This document shows, one piece after another, positions 45,901 to 55,815 of a stretch of DNA of 64,000 nt. The translations under genes and the position numbers were made by a program. The notes under the pieces are model-generated. The model searched no databases. It saw only the letters and a list, made by a program, of their open reading frames with translations, and was not told the DNA's origin. This DNA is from Reticulitermes speratus (taxonomy: Eukaryota > Arthropoda > Insecta > Blattodea > Rhinotermitidae). Positions within the stretch are counted from its first letter, which is position 1. The number at the start of each line of letters is the position of its first letter. The stretch spans positions 32,097,944 through 32,161,943 of the forward strand of contig JAJKFL010000330.1 of the NCBI GenBank assembly GCA_021186555.1, in the 5' to 3' direction.

Positions 45901-46147
45901 TTTTATTCTATTTTCACCGTGCATTTTTCGATTATAGACAATGTTTTTCACCAACTAAATGCACTTGTTATAAAAAACACTAAAATATTCTAAAACTGTT
46001 TTGTACGTGTTTTGAGAACAGACAGTTGTGACCCCCTGAGGATGGCTCATTAAATGAGCCGAAACATGTCGGGGCTTTTATCAAACAGTTTTAGAATATT
46101 TTAGTGTTTTTATAACAAGTGCATTTAGTTGGTTAAAAACATTGTCT
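45901..46147. mobile_element. Nested fold-back retroelement
   Basis: Perfect 12-bp duplication ATGTAGGACAGT (45,889 and 46,148). Arms contain CACTAAAATATTCTAAAAC and its complement and GTGCATTTAGTTGG-type ends. One motif (46,032-46,074). 247 bp, non-coding. Confidence 0.85.
46032..46074 (+). ncRNA. Hammerhead-like motif, GGCTCAT stem
   Basis: CCCC/GGGG flanks pair. Core CTGAGGA plus T, stem GGCTCATT/AATGAGCC-type hairpin, GAAACATGTC. All consensus core positions are present. Confidence 0.6.
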
Positions 46148-46231
46148 ATGTAGGACAGTGTTACACAGTTAATGTGATTAAATTGTACATTTGTCGGACT
46201 ATAGATATACTCTACGGGATATTTGATATTA

Positions 46232-46313
46232 TACAGGGTATACACAAAAGAATGGTGCGGTTTGAATAGACATTTCTATTGAAACCGCACCATTATTTTA
46301 TGTATACTCTGTA
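46232..46313. mobile_element. 82-bp palindromic mariner-derived MITE
   Basis: TACAGGGTATACACAAAAGA to TATGTATACTCTGTA. Nearly identical to 23,385-23,465. Confidence 0.85.
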
Positions 46314-46526
46314 TATACCGTTTATTTTATCGTAAAACAGTAACATGTATAGAATGTATTTGAGAACCCCTACATACGTTTCAGCAAGCAAGTTGCCATC
46401 TTCAGGGTTTTTTTTTTTGGGCAGAGAACTACAAGAACGTTTTACATCCAATTACACAGTACGGTTACGCATTAAAAATTACACAGCATACACACGTCAC
46501 AGTCATAATTCACAAATGCAAAAATG

Positions 46527-46916
46527 TACAGTGTGTCCACAAAGTCCCTTCGGGGTTTTGAAAAATTGTGGCGCGCAAACAAATTGAGCTAGCCACATGC
46601 GGTTTGCGGCAGATTACAGTGAAACTCTGGAAGTTTTTTTTTTGCAGCCAACAGATGACTTTATGACCTGAAGACCCGTATCAGGAATGCGATCTGGCTA
46701 TTCCAGCGGACATGCTCCACAGAATATGGCAAGAGCTCGAATATCGTCTGGACGTTCTCCGTGCTACCAAGGGAGCCCACATCGAGGTCTACTGAGGTCA
46801 GTAAAAAAACTTCCAGAGTTTCACTGTAATCTGCCGCAAACCGCATGTGGCTAGCTCAATTTGTTTGCGCGCCACAATTTTTCAAAACCCCGAAGGGACT
46901 TTGTGGACACACTGTA
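46527..46916 (+). mobile_element. Mariner-like element with ~113-bp perfect terminal repeats
   Basis: Ends start TACAGTGTGTCCACAAAGTC. The two ~113-bp arms are identical by eye. Between them lies a 125-bp remnant of transposase. TA borders. The perfect match suggests recent activity or conversion. Confidence 0.85.
46671..46795 (+). pseudogene. Transposase C-terminal remnant, mariner superfamily
   Basis: Reads DLKTRIRNAI, then after a one-base shift IPADMLHRIWQELEYRLDV and LRATKGAHIEVY plus stop (46,793-46,795). Similar to the tail retained at 10,195-10,344 but from another element family, judging by the terminal repeats. No catalytic residues remain. Confidence 0.75.
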
Positions 46917-47309
46917 CAATATTGAAGTTAAAAATGGTAAAATACTACACCTCTAGTGCAAGCAGTGGTTATAGACAAATATTGCACATTAAAAGCCCAG
47001 AATATGAAAGGTCAAAACATATTTCACATGGAGCGATGCTGAATTATTAAAACATTAAGAAGTTAGGAGTGTTGAAACGATACTATTTTGGTTTTTATAA
47101 TTGTTTATATCTGGTTTTGGGCCGTGCATACTAGCGTGGTGATGGATCTGGAGTAGATCTCTTCCTGTTTCATTGTGTGTTATGCGTGTGGTGAGGTGTA
47201 GTGTAATAACTCTTGCTTGCTGAAACATATGTAGGGGCTGTCAAACACATTTTATACACGTCACATTTCTAGTGCGTTTGTTGGTCAAGATCAGATCTAT
47301 GGGATGTCT

Positions 47310-47548
47310 TCTGTGGTCTTCTGGGTAATTACACGGCGTCGTGTGGTAATTATTTACCGACGTTTCGGGACAACGTATCGGTCCCATCTTCACGGGTCAA
47401 GATTCCAAGACTCGGAATCTTGACCCGTGAAGATGGGACCGATACGTTGTCCCGAAACGTCGGTAAATAATTACCACACGACGCCGTGTAATTACCCAGA
47501 AGACCACAGATTTCATCAACATCGCGGCGGAAGCCTGAAATCAAGGTC
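47310..47548. mobile_element. Fold-back retroelement with mirrored hammerhead-like motifs
   Basis: 11-bp duplication ATGGGATGTCT (47,299 and 47,549). Arms of about 98 bp meet near 47,411. Each arm has TGAAGAT, GGGAC/GTCCC stem, GAAACGTC, with an extra G in the core (CGTGAAGA). It ends with GCGGCGGAAGCCTGAAATCA, shared with 55,364-55,626. Confidence 0.8.
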
Positions 47549-47610
47549 ATGGGATGTCTGTCCGTTAGGAACGAAATGATATCAAGACAGGCGCAATGGA
47601 CATCATTCAT

Positions 47611-47806
47611 TCATTCATTCTGTAGTCTGTCTTACGACAGGTCCGTAGCCTCTTCCAAAGCGAGTTCTCCACAGAGTGCGATCTAGTGCTTCCTCTTTCA
47701 ATTTCCAGTATCTTCTCTTTTCCTTAAGGTCATCCAGTAGCTGCTTACGCCTTCTTCCTCGTCTTCCCGTCATTTCAGTCCTTCCCTCTAACTTTCCTTC
47801 AAAATG
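47611..47806 (-). pseudogene. LINE family B 3' end
   Basis: The minus strand encodes EGKLEGRTEMTGRRGRRRK, then QLLDDLKEKRRYWKLKEEA and WRTRFGRGYGPVVRQTTE and stop. The (ATGA)n-type tail is at 47,605-47,622. Truncated at about 47,806. Confidence 0.85.
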
Positions 47807-47889
47807 AACATTATATCGCAAGATATGTTTAACTACCATGAAGTAACTAATCTAGCACAGGCTTCACTGCTACAGACAAAGAACAAGTC

Positions 47890-48185
47890 ACCTGTACGGA
47901 GTGGGACAGCTCAGTCGATAGTGACTAGGCCATAGACTGACGATCGAGAAACCCTTGTTCAATTCACGGTAAAGGCAGAAGATGTTCATATTCTCTAGGG
48001 CGTACAGACCGGCTCTGGGATTCATCCAGCCTCCTGTTCAATGAGTACCCGGTGCGCTTTCACCGGTGGTAAGGCGGTCGCGGAGTGAAGCTGATAATTC
48101 ACCTCCGTTTAGTTACGGGTTAAGAATGAGTGGAGCTATACCCCCACTTCTCCATATGCACAGGGACAACTTTAACTTTACCTGC
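47890..48185 (+). repeat. SINE family C-like, diverged
   Basis: The head resembles 5,330 (GGACAGCTCAGTCGATAG). The body GACCGGCTCTGGG, GGTAAGGCGGTCGCGG and tail AACTTTAACTTTACCTG follow the family C order. Confidence 0.7.
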
Positions 48186-48249
48186 ATGTAACACACGCTT
48201 GCACACAATGCAAGGCAGAAATGCCAAAAGGCAGCCATGTGAATCCCTT

Positions 48250-48469
48250 TGAAAATACTGTACAAGGAAGAAAATGTAATAGACTTACAGACACGCTTCA
48301 TGGTAACAACGTGTATACACATCCTACCGCAGACACGACAGAAATACATAATCGACCAACTGAACACAGCGATGTACAAAAGTGACAAAAACGCATATAT
48401 CATCCTGACAGGGGACCTCACCTGCAGCGTAGTCAACGTGGGAAATAAAACAAAAACAGCGACGTAATG
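48250..48469 (+). pseudogene. LINE endonuclease-like fragment
   Basis: An open frame includes LPQTRQKYIIDQLNTAM, then NAYIILTGDLTCSV. The second resembles the GDLN(C/A) motif of exonuclease-endonuclease-phosphatase domains in non-LTR retrotransposons, with T in place of N. Assignment is by motif only. It could be the internal domain of the same type of element as the start at 48,598-48,774, but it lies on the opposite strand. Confidence 0.45.
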
Positions 48470-48597
48470 TCCAGTATCACACCAGCAACCTCTCAGCACC
48501 ATATATGACATCATATCACTAACAAACCCTACTCTCTCCTAATCGCTGACACTATTCTCTGATGCACAAAACAAAAGTCCTGCCCCCTAATTGACTT

Positions 48598-48774
48598 TCA
48601 TTTCCTCTTCCACAGAAAAAAGGTATAATCCCCTGTTCTTACAGTGCCTCCCTTGTTCCACCTAACCTCATGTACACCCACTAAATCTAATTTATACTCC
48701 GCTAATTCCCTGACCACTGTCATAAGTGACCTTGACCTATACAGGCTCCTCACGTTCCAGGTGCCGAATCTCAT
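48598..48774 (-). pseudogene. LINE endonuclease (EEP) N-terminal fragment
   Basis: The minus strand begins MRFGTWNVRSLYRSRSLMT, then VRELAEYKLDLVGVHEVRW and GGTVRTGDYTFF, and stops after a frameshift. TWNVRSL and (Q/H)EVRW are the first conserved motifs of the retrotransposon endonuclease, which nicks target DNA before reverse transcription. The catalytic glutamate region is present, but the remaining domain is not. Non-functional. Confidence 0.8.
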
Positions 48775-48889
48775 GTCCCTTTTCCATTGCTTACGTCGTA
48801 ATAAAGGATCAGTCCAAGTCCGAGACCTCGTGAAATGTTTCGCAACATCATAAGTTTCTACGGCGAGGAGTTGTTAACACTTCGCCCAA

Positions 48890-49654
48890 CCGCCATGCTG
48901 GATGACCACCCCTTGTCTGCTGTCCGCGACTGTTTATTAAACATATTCGCAGCTATCCTGTTCATCTGCAAACTGAGGACGCGCAATGACGTGGTGGCAG
49001 GGATCCATTGATCACAGGGATTTTATAGTGTACGAAGTAGACTAAAAAATCCAACATTATATAATTTTCAAACATGCACACGTCACTGTAAAGTAAGTAG
49101 AAACGGGTGTTCATGCACCATGCATCAAATACGACTACACTTCTAATGAGGATGTTACTTGATAGAATGACTGGCCTGACTAATATCTTCGTGTCCATTG
49201 CCCCCGTCTCCAGTTAATTATCTGGGTCTATTATTCAGTTGCTGGTCTAATTACAGGGTGGAGTTCTACGTTAGAAGAGTCCATTTCTATAAAGCTTCAA
49301 CCTCACTTTCACACATGTATGTAAAGCTTCTGTGCTTCTACTGAGCACAACGAAATGAATATATACGGAGGTGTACCCATAGTTACTGACTGTGGAGTTT
49401 GCAGTTGACCTTGGTAGTGGTTTACGATGAGGAAAGTCGACCGTCCCTTGTTTGTGAGCAGTAAACCCACCACTCACGCTGTGCAGGTCAACTGCATTCT
49501 CTTGAGTAAAGGAGAGTACACGAATTCTTAAACAAAACACTAAGATGGAGGTGAATGGTAAACAGCCGGTCTCAACAATTCGGGGAGAAGGAATGCACGT
49601 GCCGGGAAACGACGGTTCCTATTTGGCCAAACACAATTAATTTAACTAATATAA
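48890..49654. other. Unassigned sequence
   Basis: No domain or repeat recognised. Confidence 0.4.
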
Positions 49655-49663
49655 CTCTTGAGT

Positions 49664-49910
49664 CGATCCCAGTGGCCGCTCGGTCTAAGGCGTGGGTCTG
49701 CGGCCGCTCGCTTGCTGGGATTGCGGGTTCGAATCCCGCCGGGGACATGGATATCTATCTCTTATGAGTGTTGTCAGGTAGAGGTCTCTGCATCGGGCCG
49801 ATCACTCGACCAGAGAAATCCTACCGAGTGTGGTGCGTAAGAGTGTGATCTTGAAGCCTCAACAATGAGGAGGCCTAGGTCCACTACGGCTGTCGAGCCA
49901 CGAGAAAAAA
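49664..49910 (+). repeat. SINE family B
   Basis: CGATCCCAGTGGCCGCTCGG head, B box GGTTCGAATCC, body with a small deletion in the GTTGTGTG region, A-rich end. Flanks CTCTTGAGT/CTCTTGTAGT suggest a short duplication. Confidence 0.9.
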
Positions 49911-50290
49911 GCTCTTGTAGTAACCACTCGTCCCTGAGAACTTAACGTGAAGAGCTATCAAGGTCGGCCCATGTAAGCTTCGCCGTAAACGAACTTTGTT
50001 CAAATTACAGTAGCATTTCCACTGCATTCAGTGTCAAAACGGGTGAAGAAGGGTTGAAAGCTTTATAAAAATAACCACTGGATTATCTAGGTAGTGGGGC
50101 GTCTAATAAAACTCCTGTATATAATGCTGAACTTGCCAAATATCAAATACTCCAACTGAAATCTCTAAACATTTCCTTCCGTGGCTTAAAATAATGGCTC
50201 CCACTGCTGGTCAGTCCAATACTGTAACAGACCATGAAGAATTAGAGTCCATAGCTCATCTGAATACGACCAAACACTACGATTCATTGG
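49911..50290. other. Unassigned; intron-like if the exon at 50,298 is real
   Basis: No repeats recognised. It lies downstream of the donor on the minus strand. Confidence 0.4.
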
Positions 50291-50297
50291 CACTTAC

Positions 50298-50322
50298 CGT
50301 GTTCAGCGTCTCCGGACTCAGC
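50298..50322 (-). CDS. Candidate 25-nt micro-exon
   Basis: On the minus strand a pyrimidine tract TTTTTTTTCTTGTTTCAG meets GCTGAGTCCGGAGACGCTGA plus ACACG, then GTAAGTG. Acceptor and donor are both near-consensus and enclose 25 nt (8 codons plus 1). Two frames are open (AESGDAEH or LSPETLNT). No second exon is found here, so the host gene is unknown. Chance pairing of two good splice sites is possible. Confidence 0.35.
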
Positions 50323-50529
50323 CTGAAACAAGAAAAAAAACTTGATAAATAAAGTTGCTTGCATTACGTTTAAAAATAGATATATCACGTCCTTGTGTAC
50401 TTACATCAGTAAACAGCGGGAATGGGCTAAATAAATCACATTATGATAAGTTATCACAGACTGCAGGAAAAAATCGAGAATAATGCATTAGATCTAGCAG
50501 CTAGACTATGTTGAAATAATTCAAGCATA

Positions 50530-50611
50530 TACAGGGCATACACAAACGAATGGTGCGGTTTTAATAGTGAACACTATTAAAACCGCACCATTCTTTTGTG
50601 TATGCCCTGTA
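50530..50611. mobile_element. 82-bp palindromic mariner-derived MITE
   Basis: TACAGGGCATACACAAACGA to TATGCCCTGTA. The arms are almost perfect. Confidence 0.85.
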
Positions 50612-50839
50612 TATGTAATGGTTAACGGTAGGTGGTCGCAATATGACGGTAGAGTTCACCCAACCCCAGAAATTAAGATATGCCGTCATGATGGTGATGA
50701 TAATGATCATCATCATCGTCATCAAACCCTCTTGATACCTGCGGCCATCTTATTATTTACTGGTATCTTTGATAAGGGACATCACGTTGTTATATAACAA
50801 GTTCAGTAAAATTTAAAAGACTATCAATCACAACTATGA

Positions 50840-50935
50840 TAGGCTGTTGATCTCACATTATTTAATGCTACATGTTTCGGCTTTTTCTACAAAGCCGAAA
50901 CATGTAGCATAGTATACTTCAAGAAAGCTCATCTC
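50840..50935. repeat. Short fold-back with mirrored GAAACATGTA
   Basis: GCTACATGTTTCGGC and GCCGAAACATGTAGC form a 15-bp hairpin (50,869-50,910). The 5' hammerhead-like core is missing in both arms. Confidence 0.6.
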
Positions 50936-50939
50936 TATC

Positions 50940-51205
50940 CACAACACGACGGCGTGCAGTGGGAAGGGAGGTAGAGCTCCAACGGTACCAGATGGAGATG
51001 AGAGGCCAGGTTAACACCCCCGGCCGCTTTACCTCGCCCCCCCCCCCCGAGGAAAATACTCCCGATACCCATTGAATAGGAGGCTGGGTGGGCATCAGAA
51101 CAGGTCTGGGTGTTTGGGAGAAAAGAAAATCTCTTCCCCTACCGGAACTCGAACTTCGGATCGTCCAGCTCGTAGCCTAGTCACCGTACTTACTAGGCTA
51201 ACCCA
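50940..51205 (-). repeat. SINE family C
   Basis: Matches the family C body and tail, with AACACCCCCGGCCGCTTTAC and ACGGCGTGCA, and a degraded head near 51,180-51,205. C-run 51,039-51,048. Confidence 0.75.
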
Positions 51206-51267
51206 ACTCCTCATCAAATAGGAGCACGAACAACAAACATTATGGATGTATGTACATTCATTCCGGA

Positions 51268-52518
51268 AAGACAAGGAACTTATGTACTTTAATGTACTAC
51301 TAATGTACTATAATGTACTCTATTGTACCTAATGTACTATGTACTCTAGTACTTATTGTACTCTAATGTACTTATATGTACTATAATGTACTCTATGTAC
51401 TCTAATGTACTCTAATGTACTATAATTGTACTCTATTGTACTCTATTGTACTCAATGTACTCTAATGTACTATAATGTACTCTATTGTACTCTAATGTAC
51501 TCTAATGTACTATAATGTACTCTAATGTACTATAATGTACTCTAATGTACTCTAATGTACTATAATGTACTCTAATGTACTTAATGTACTCTAATGTACT
51601 TAATGTACTCTAATGTACTCTAATGTACTCTATTGTACTCTAATGTACTCTATAATGTACTCTATGTAATATATGTACTATAATGTACTCTAATGTACTA
51701 TAATGTACTCTATTGTACTCTAATGTACTCTATTGTACTCTAATGTACTATAATGTACTCTAATGTACTATAATGTACTCTATTGTACTCTAATGTACTC
51801 TATGTACTATATAATGTACTCTATGTACTCTATTGTACTCTAATTGTACTCTAATGTACTCTATGTACTATATGTACTCTATTGTACTCTAATGTACTCT
51901 AATGTACTATAATGTACTCTAAAGTACTCTAATGTACTATAATGTACTCAATATCTATGTAACTCTATTGTACTCTATTGTACTCTAATGTACTCTAATG
52001 TACTATAATGTACTCTATTGTACTCTAATGTACTCTAATGTACTATAATGTACTCTAAAGTACTATAATGTACTCTATTGTACTCTAATGTACTATAATG
52101 TACTCTAATGTACTATAATGTACTCTAATGTACTATAATGTACTCTAATGTACTATAATGTACTCTATTGTACTCTAATGTACTCTATTGTACTCTAATG
52201 TACTATAATGTACTCTAATGTACTATAATGTACTCTAATGTACTATAATGTACTCTAATGTACTCTATTGTACTCTAATGTACTCTAATGTACTCTAATG
52301 TACTCTAATGTACTATAATGTACTATAATGTACTATAATGTACTATAATGTACTCTATTGTACTCTAATGTACTCTAATGTACTATAATGTACTATAATG
52401 TACTCTAATGTACTCTAATGTACTCTAATGTACTATAATGTACTATAATGTATTATAATGTACTCTATTGTACTCTAATGTACTATAATGTACTCTATTG
52501 TACTCTAATGTACTCTAT
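51268..52518 (+). repeat. 10-bp minisatellite, unit AATGTACTCT / AATGTACTAT
   Basis: About 125 near-uniform units in 1.25 kb. Nearly every unit contains TGTAC, and the base after the second T alternates between C and A in patches. Indels of 1 bp are frequent at the left and rare at the right. Confidence 0.95.
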
Positions 52519-52754
52519 TCCATTAAAATAGTGTAGAAATGTATAGACAGATTTCACTCTAAAACTTTAATCAATGTTTCATTTCGTTGCCAAAATTTGA
52601 ATACTTGCTTCCGATTGCCATTCAGAATATTTTGGTTCGTTTGGTGCTATTCCATTTATTTCATTGGACTGCTATCACTCGAATAAAAGTCAGAACACAA
52701 AATACGAATGACATTTTGACTGATTCATTCGCCAGTCATTTTATATAATACGAT

Positions 52755-52975
52755 GGTGAGAGCCAATATGTTTTCCTCTTCTGCAAGACGTCCAGACACC
52801 CTCCGGGGCCCACCCAGCCTCCCAGTCAGTGCGTACCGGAGTTCTTACCCGGGAGTAAAGCGGCCGTGGAGGGCGGTGATGTTGACCACCCACGTCCATC
52901 TAGCGTCGAGGCTAAGAATAGGTGGAGCTATATCTCTGTTCCCCTATATGCCTTTATGGCGTAGACAGGTAAACC
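52755..52975 (+). repeat. SINE family C, head lost
   Basis: Body CCACCCAGCCTCC, TACCCGGGAGTAAAGCGGCC and GGTGGAGCTATATC. The 5' tRNA-like part is absent. Confidence 0.75.
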
Positions 52976-53261
52976 CCTTAGCTTGTAAAGAATGTATACC
53001 GGAGGGATTCAAAACCAAACCCCGACTGACAGACGCCAGATCGACAGCTGTCAAGTCAGTAAATGTCAACTTAAAGTCCCACGACATTCGTTTCCCACAA
53101 CACCTGCAGAAACACAGTGACACGCTTTGTGTTCATCATGCGTCTGCGGCGTATTGAAAGCGACGTAAAGCGGGTGCTCCTGTTTGCATGACCCGCATGT
53201 CGGTGTGTAGGGGCGCAGTGCAGGGATGTCTGTGGTAATGGCGGACTGACCCTACGGAAGA
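52976..53261. other. Unassigned sequence
   Basis: No feature recognised. Confidence 0.4.
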
Positions 53262-53475
53262 GTGACCCGGCACGCTGACTCAACCGGTAATGCGTGAGGT
53301 GCTGGGTTCGAACCCCGGCCCGGACACTGACTACCCTGACTGAGATTCTTCGTGGTTTTCTACAGTCTCTCCAGGAAATTTTCAGACTGACACCTCAAAC
53401 TAGACCGCGACCATGTGCTCCCACATCCTTCCCAATTCCTTTCCCATCACTGCTGATCCCACCAGTTTATATTCT
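53262..53475 (+). repeat. tRNA-derived SINE, family D
   Basis: A-box-like TGACTCAACCGG and B box GGTTCGAACCCC. The body CGTGGTTTTCTACAGTCTC is unlike families A-C. Only copy in the window. Confidence 0.65.
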
Positions 53476-54574
53476 TACATACTGACAGCATCGTTAAATA
53501 AACGATAAGACAATTAAGCAATCGCATGGCTCAAGAGTCCTTCAGAAGCTAACAGTTGCTCAGCTAGTCATCAATTGAAACCCTAAATTTACATCTGTGT
53601 TCATAGCAGCTCAGTACTTGTCCATTATCTGAGCCAGCTGAATCCAGTCAATATTATCCGAAATGTATTTTAAAACCCTTCAGTGTCTCTAGGGTTTAAA
53701 TTCCAACTACCGCCCACGACAGAGAGGTTTTAAATTTACAGTGCACTTGAAAGCATTCACTCCCGTGCGGTACATCGAATCCGGGAGCATGTAAAAAAAA
53801 AAAAAAAACTGAAGGTCCGTACAGTGCACCGAGACCGGCGTTGAAGTGTTAAATAGCCCTCCCCCCCCTTCAGCTCCCGCAAATTACTAGAACAATGCGT
53901 TTCACGACGTACTGCGGTGTTTAAGTAAGCGGCAAAGCGAATCCCAGCATGCTCGTAATCGTGCTGCGTGCAAATACGACAAACTGAGATATGTAGCAAT
54001 AGGTCACCTGTTGCGTCGACTGGTCATGACGTTTTTATTGACGTCGCCTGCAGATAGTCGGCCGGACTTGTCAATAATCTCGTGGCGTTAGTGCGAGAGG
54101 AAGCTGCATCAAACGGACGTCGTGTTGGCGTCCAACCAGCCATTCATTAGGGCGTCGGTCATATTCCAATCGAAAAATGGCAGACACAAGATGAAACATT
54201 AACATTGAAAACTGCGCAGAAGCACGTACGCTTCTTTCCACCCTACACTGCATATTAATAAGAATTTTATTAAGTAGGGTCCTTCACATGCTGACAATGT
54301 CAGCTGCTTCTCAAATTCATGGCCATTTATGGGGACCCGGAGATTCGTTCTTGTGTTCAGAACGTTTCGCCATTTAACTCTATATTGAATTCAACGAACC
54401 CAGCAACGCTACCACACATTATTTATTTTAAAATCAACTTTAATATTATCCACCCATCTACGGGTAGTTCTTTCAAGTGACTACGTACCTCCAAGTTTTC
54501 CACCTAAATTTCTAATGCGTTTCTCACCTGTCTCGCAGCTGTTCGATGTACGGCTCTTAACATCTGTACGGCTC
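53476..54574. other. Unassigned, partly CpG-rich (53,740-54,260)
   Basis: A moderately GC- and CpG-rich stretch unlike its surroundings. Minus-strand frames at 53,757-53,999 and 54,071-54,253 show no domain. Confidence 0.4.
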
Positions 54575-54578
54575 TTAA

Positions 54579-54805
54579 CCCTTTAAAGACGAAGCGTAAA
54601 CTGTTTCATTTAAAGACCCAGTTCGTACCGCGCAGTAAACACTTTTATCTCGGTTAAAAAAACAAATCAGTTTGTGTTATATAAGGCAAAAGTCGCTGTT
54701 TGCTGTAATATAAATACAATACACATAAATACAGTGTGGGCAGAACGTAGAATTTGTGAATGTTAAAACTGTTGATGCATCCAGTAACCATTAGGCTTTA
54801 AAAGG
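54579..54805 (-). mobile_element. piggyBac-like MITE, complete
   Basis: TTAA (54,575) then CCCTTTAAAG at the left, and CTTTAAAAGG then TTAA (54,806) at the right: target site and ends of piggyBac type. The reversed inside carries CTACGTTCTGCCCACA, AGCAAACAGCGA and GTTTACTGCGCGGTACGAAC in the order seen in the 3.5-kb satellite. Flanking AACATCTGTACGGCTCTTAA repeats predate insertion. Confidence 0.8.
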
Positions 54806-54949
54806 TTAACATCTGTACGGCTCTTAACATCTGTCTCGATTTAATCAAACTATTAATATTAACACGAAATTATGAACCTTATCGTGAAGTAATTTTCTCA
54901 GCTTCATTTTATTTCCTGTCACATAGACCCCAGCATTATCAACTCACAA

Positions 54950-55080
54950 CACTCAACCAACAAAATGCACAATACTGTTCCTTAGATATTTCATATTATA
55001 ACAAACTTAATATTCCTACATGTTTCGATCCACAAGCGATCATCGATCAGGGAACCAAACCAAAGCAATACAACATAAAA
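54950..55080 (-). repeat. Hammerhead-bearing retroelement fragment
   Basis: AAAATGCACAATACT module followed by the motif at 55,013-55,054. No partner arm. Confidence 0.55.
55013..55054 (-). ncRNA. Hammerhead-like motif, GATC stem
   Basis: TTCC/GGAA flanks pair. Core reads CTGATCGAT (two extra bases), stem GATC/GATC with loop, GAAACATGTA. Confidence 0.45.
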
Positions 55081-55363
55081 CCAAATTAGCCACTTTAGTT
55101 ACGAATTTATACGCCATGTGAACTTATTTTCTGACCGATCCTCGTACATAGCTTTCGCCGATTCCATTCCCACGCCAATCATCCTCAGTCAGCCGGCTGC
55201 TGTAGTTCCGGCTGATTTTCCTTCTGCAGCTAATTAAATCCCAGCGAACAGGCGCATGTATACAGCAAGAGCAGCCTGCCGGGTCCTACAGAAAAATGTG
55301 CGAGGTACTGCACGAGACAGACCTGGCCATCATAGCACGCGCAAAGTAAACAGGAAAGTAGAG

Positions 55364-55626
55364 GACATCCGCGCTGTTCTGGGATATTACGCAGCGTCGA
55401 ATTGTAATCCTTTACCGTCGAATGGTAATCCTTTATCGACGTCTCGGGACAACGTATCGGTCTCATCTTCAAGGGTCAAGAAGGCTTTCTTCTTAAGACT
55501 TCTTGACCCTTGAAGATGGAACCGATACGTTGTCCCGAAACGTCGGTAAAGGATTACCACTCGACACTGCGTAATACCCCAGAAGAGCGCGAATCTCATA
55601 AACATCGCGGCGGAAGACTGAAATCA
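55364..55626. mobile_element. Fold-back retroelement, same family as 47,310
   Basis: 12-bp flanks AGGAAAGTAGAG (55,352) and AGGAGAGTAGAG (55,627), one mismatch. Arms meet near 55,493. Motifs TGAAGAT, stem, GAAACGTC lie at 55,438-55,480 (-) and 55,505-55,545 (+). Ends GCGGCGGAAGACTGAAATCA. Confidence 0.8.
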
Positions 55627-55734
55627 AGGAGAGTAGAGCTGGTAATTCAGATCATGACAATAAATTTGGATTAATATCCAGAGGAGCAACACTTTAAATA
55701 AGAATTCATACGATTCAAATTTTCTGAGATGTTG

Positions 55735-55815
55735 CGTCGTGTGGACTGGTAAATAATTACCGACGTTACGGAAGAGAGTGCTGTCTGCATCTTCAGGGTT
55801 TCTTAGAATGCTGGA
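55735..55815 (-). repeat. Hammerhead-like fragment, decayed
   Basis: Minus strand: CTGAAGAT, an imperfect stem, GTAACGTC in place of GAAACGTC. Flank GTCGTGTGG and AATAATTACC match the 47,310 family. Confidence 0.5.

Larger units (their letters stand above)
45288..46208. mobile_element. Fold-back retroelement, host of a nested copy
   Basis: Flanks ACTCTATGGGAT (45,276) and ACTCTACGGGAT (46,209) form a 12-bp duplication with one mismatch. Outer arms share AACACTGTCCTA and ATTAACTGTGTAACAC with their complements. Motifs lie at 45,372 (-) and about 45,853 (+). A second element is inserted in the right arm (45,901-46,147). Confidence 0.8.
46318..47262. repeat. Fold-back retroelement interrupted by a mariner element
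   Basis: Left arm (46,340-46,410) has motif CTGAAGAT, GGCAA/TTGCT stem, GAAACGTATG on the minus strand. The right arm near 47,215-47,262 repeats CTTGCTTGCTGAAAC and TATGTAGGGG. The mariner at 46,527-46,916 lies between them. Confidence 0.6.

Noticed and set aside
50869..50910. Rho-independent terminator
   Set aside because: A hairpin is present, but the genome is eukaryotic and the sequence is a fragment of the fold-back family.
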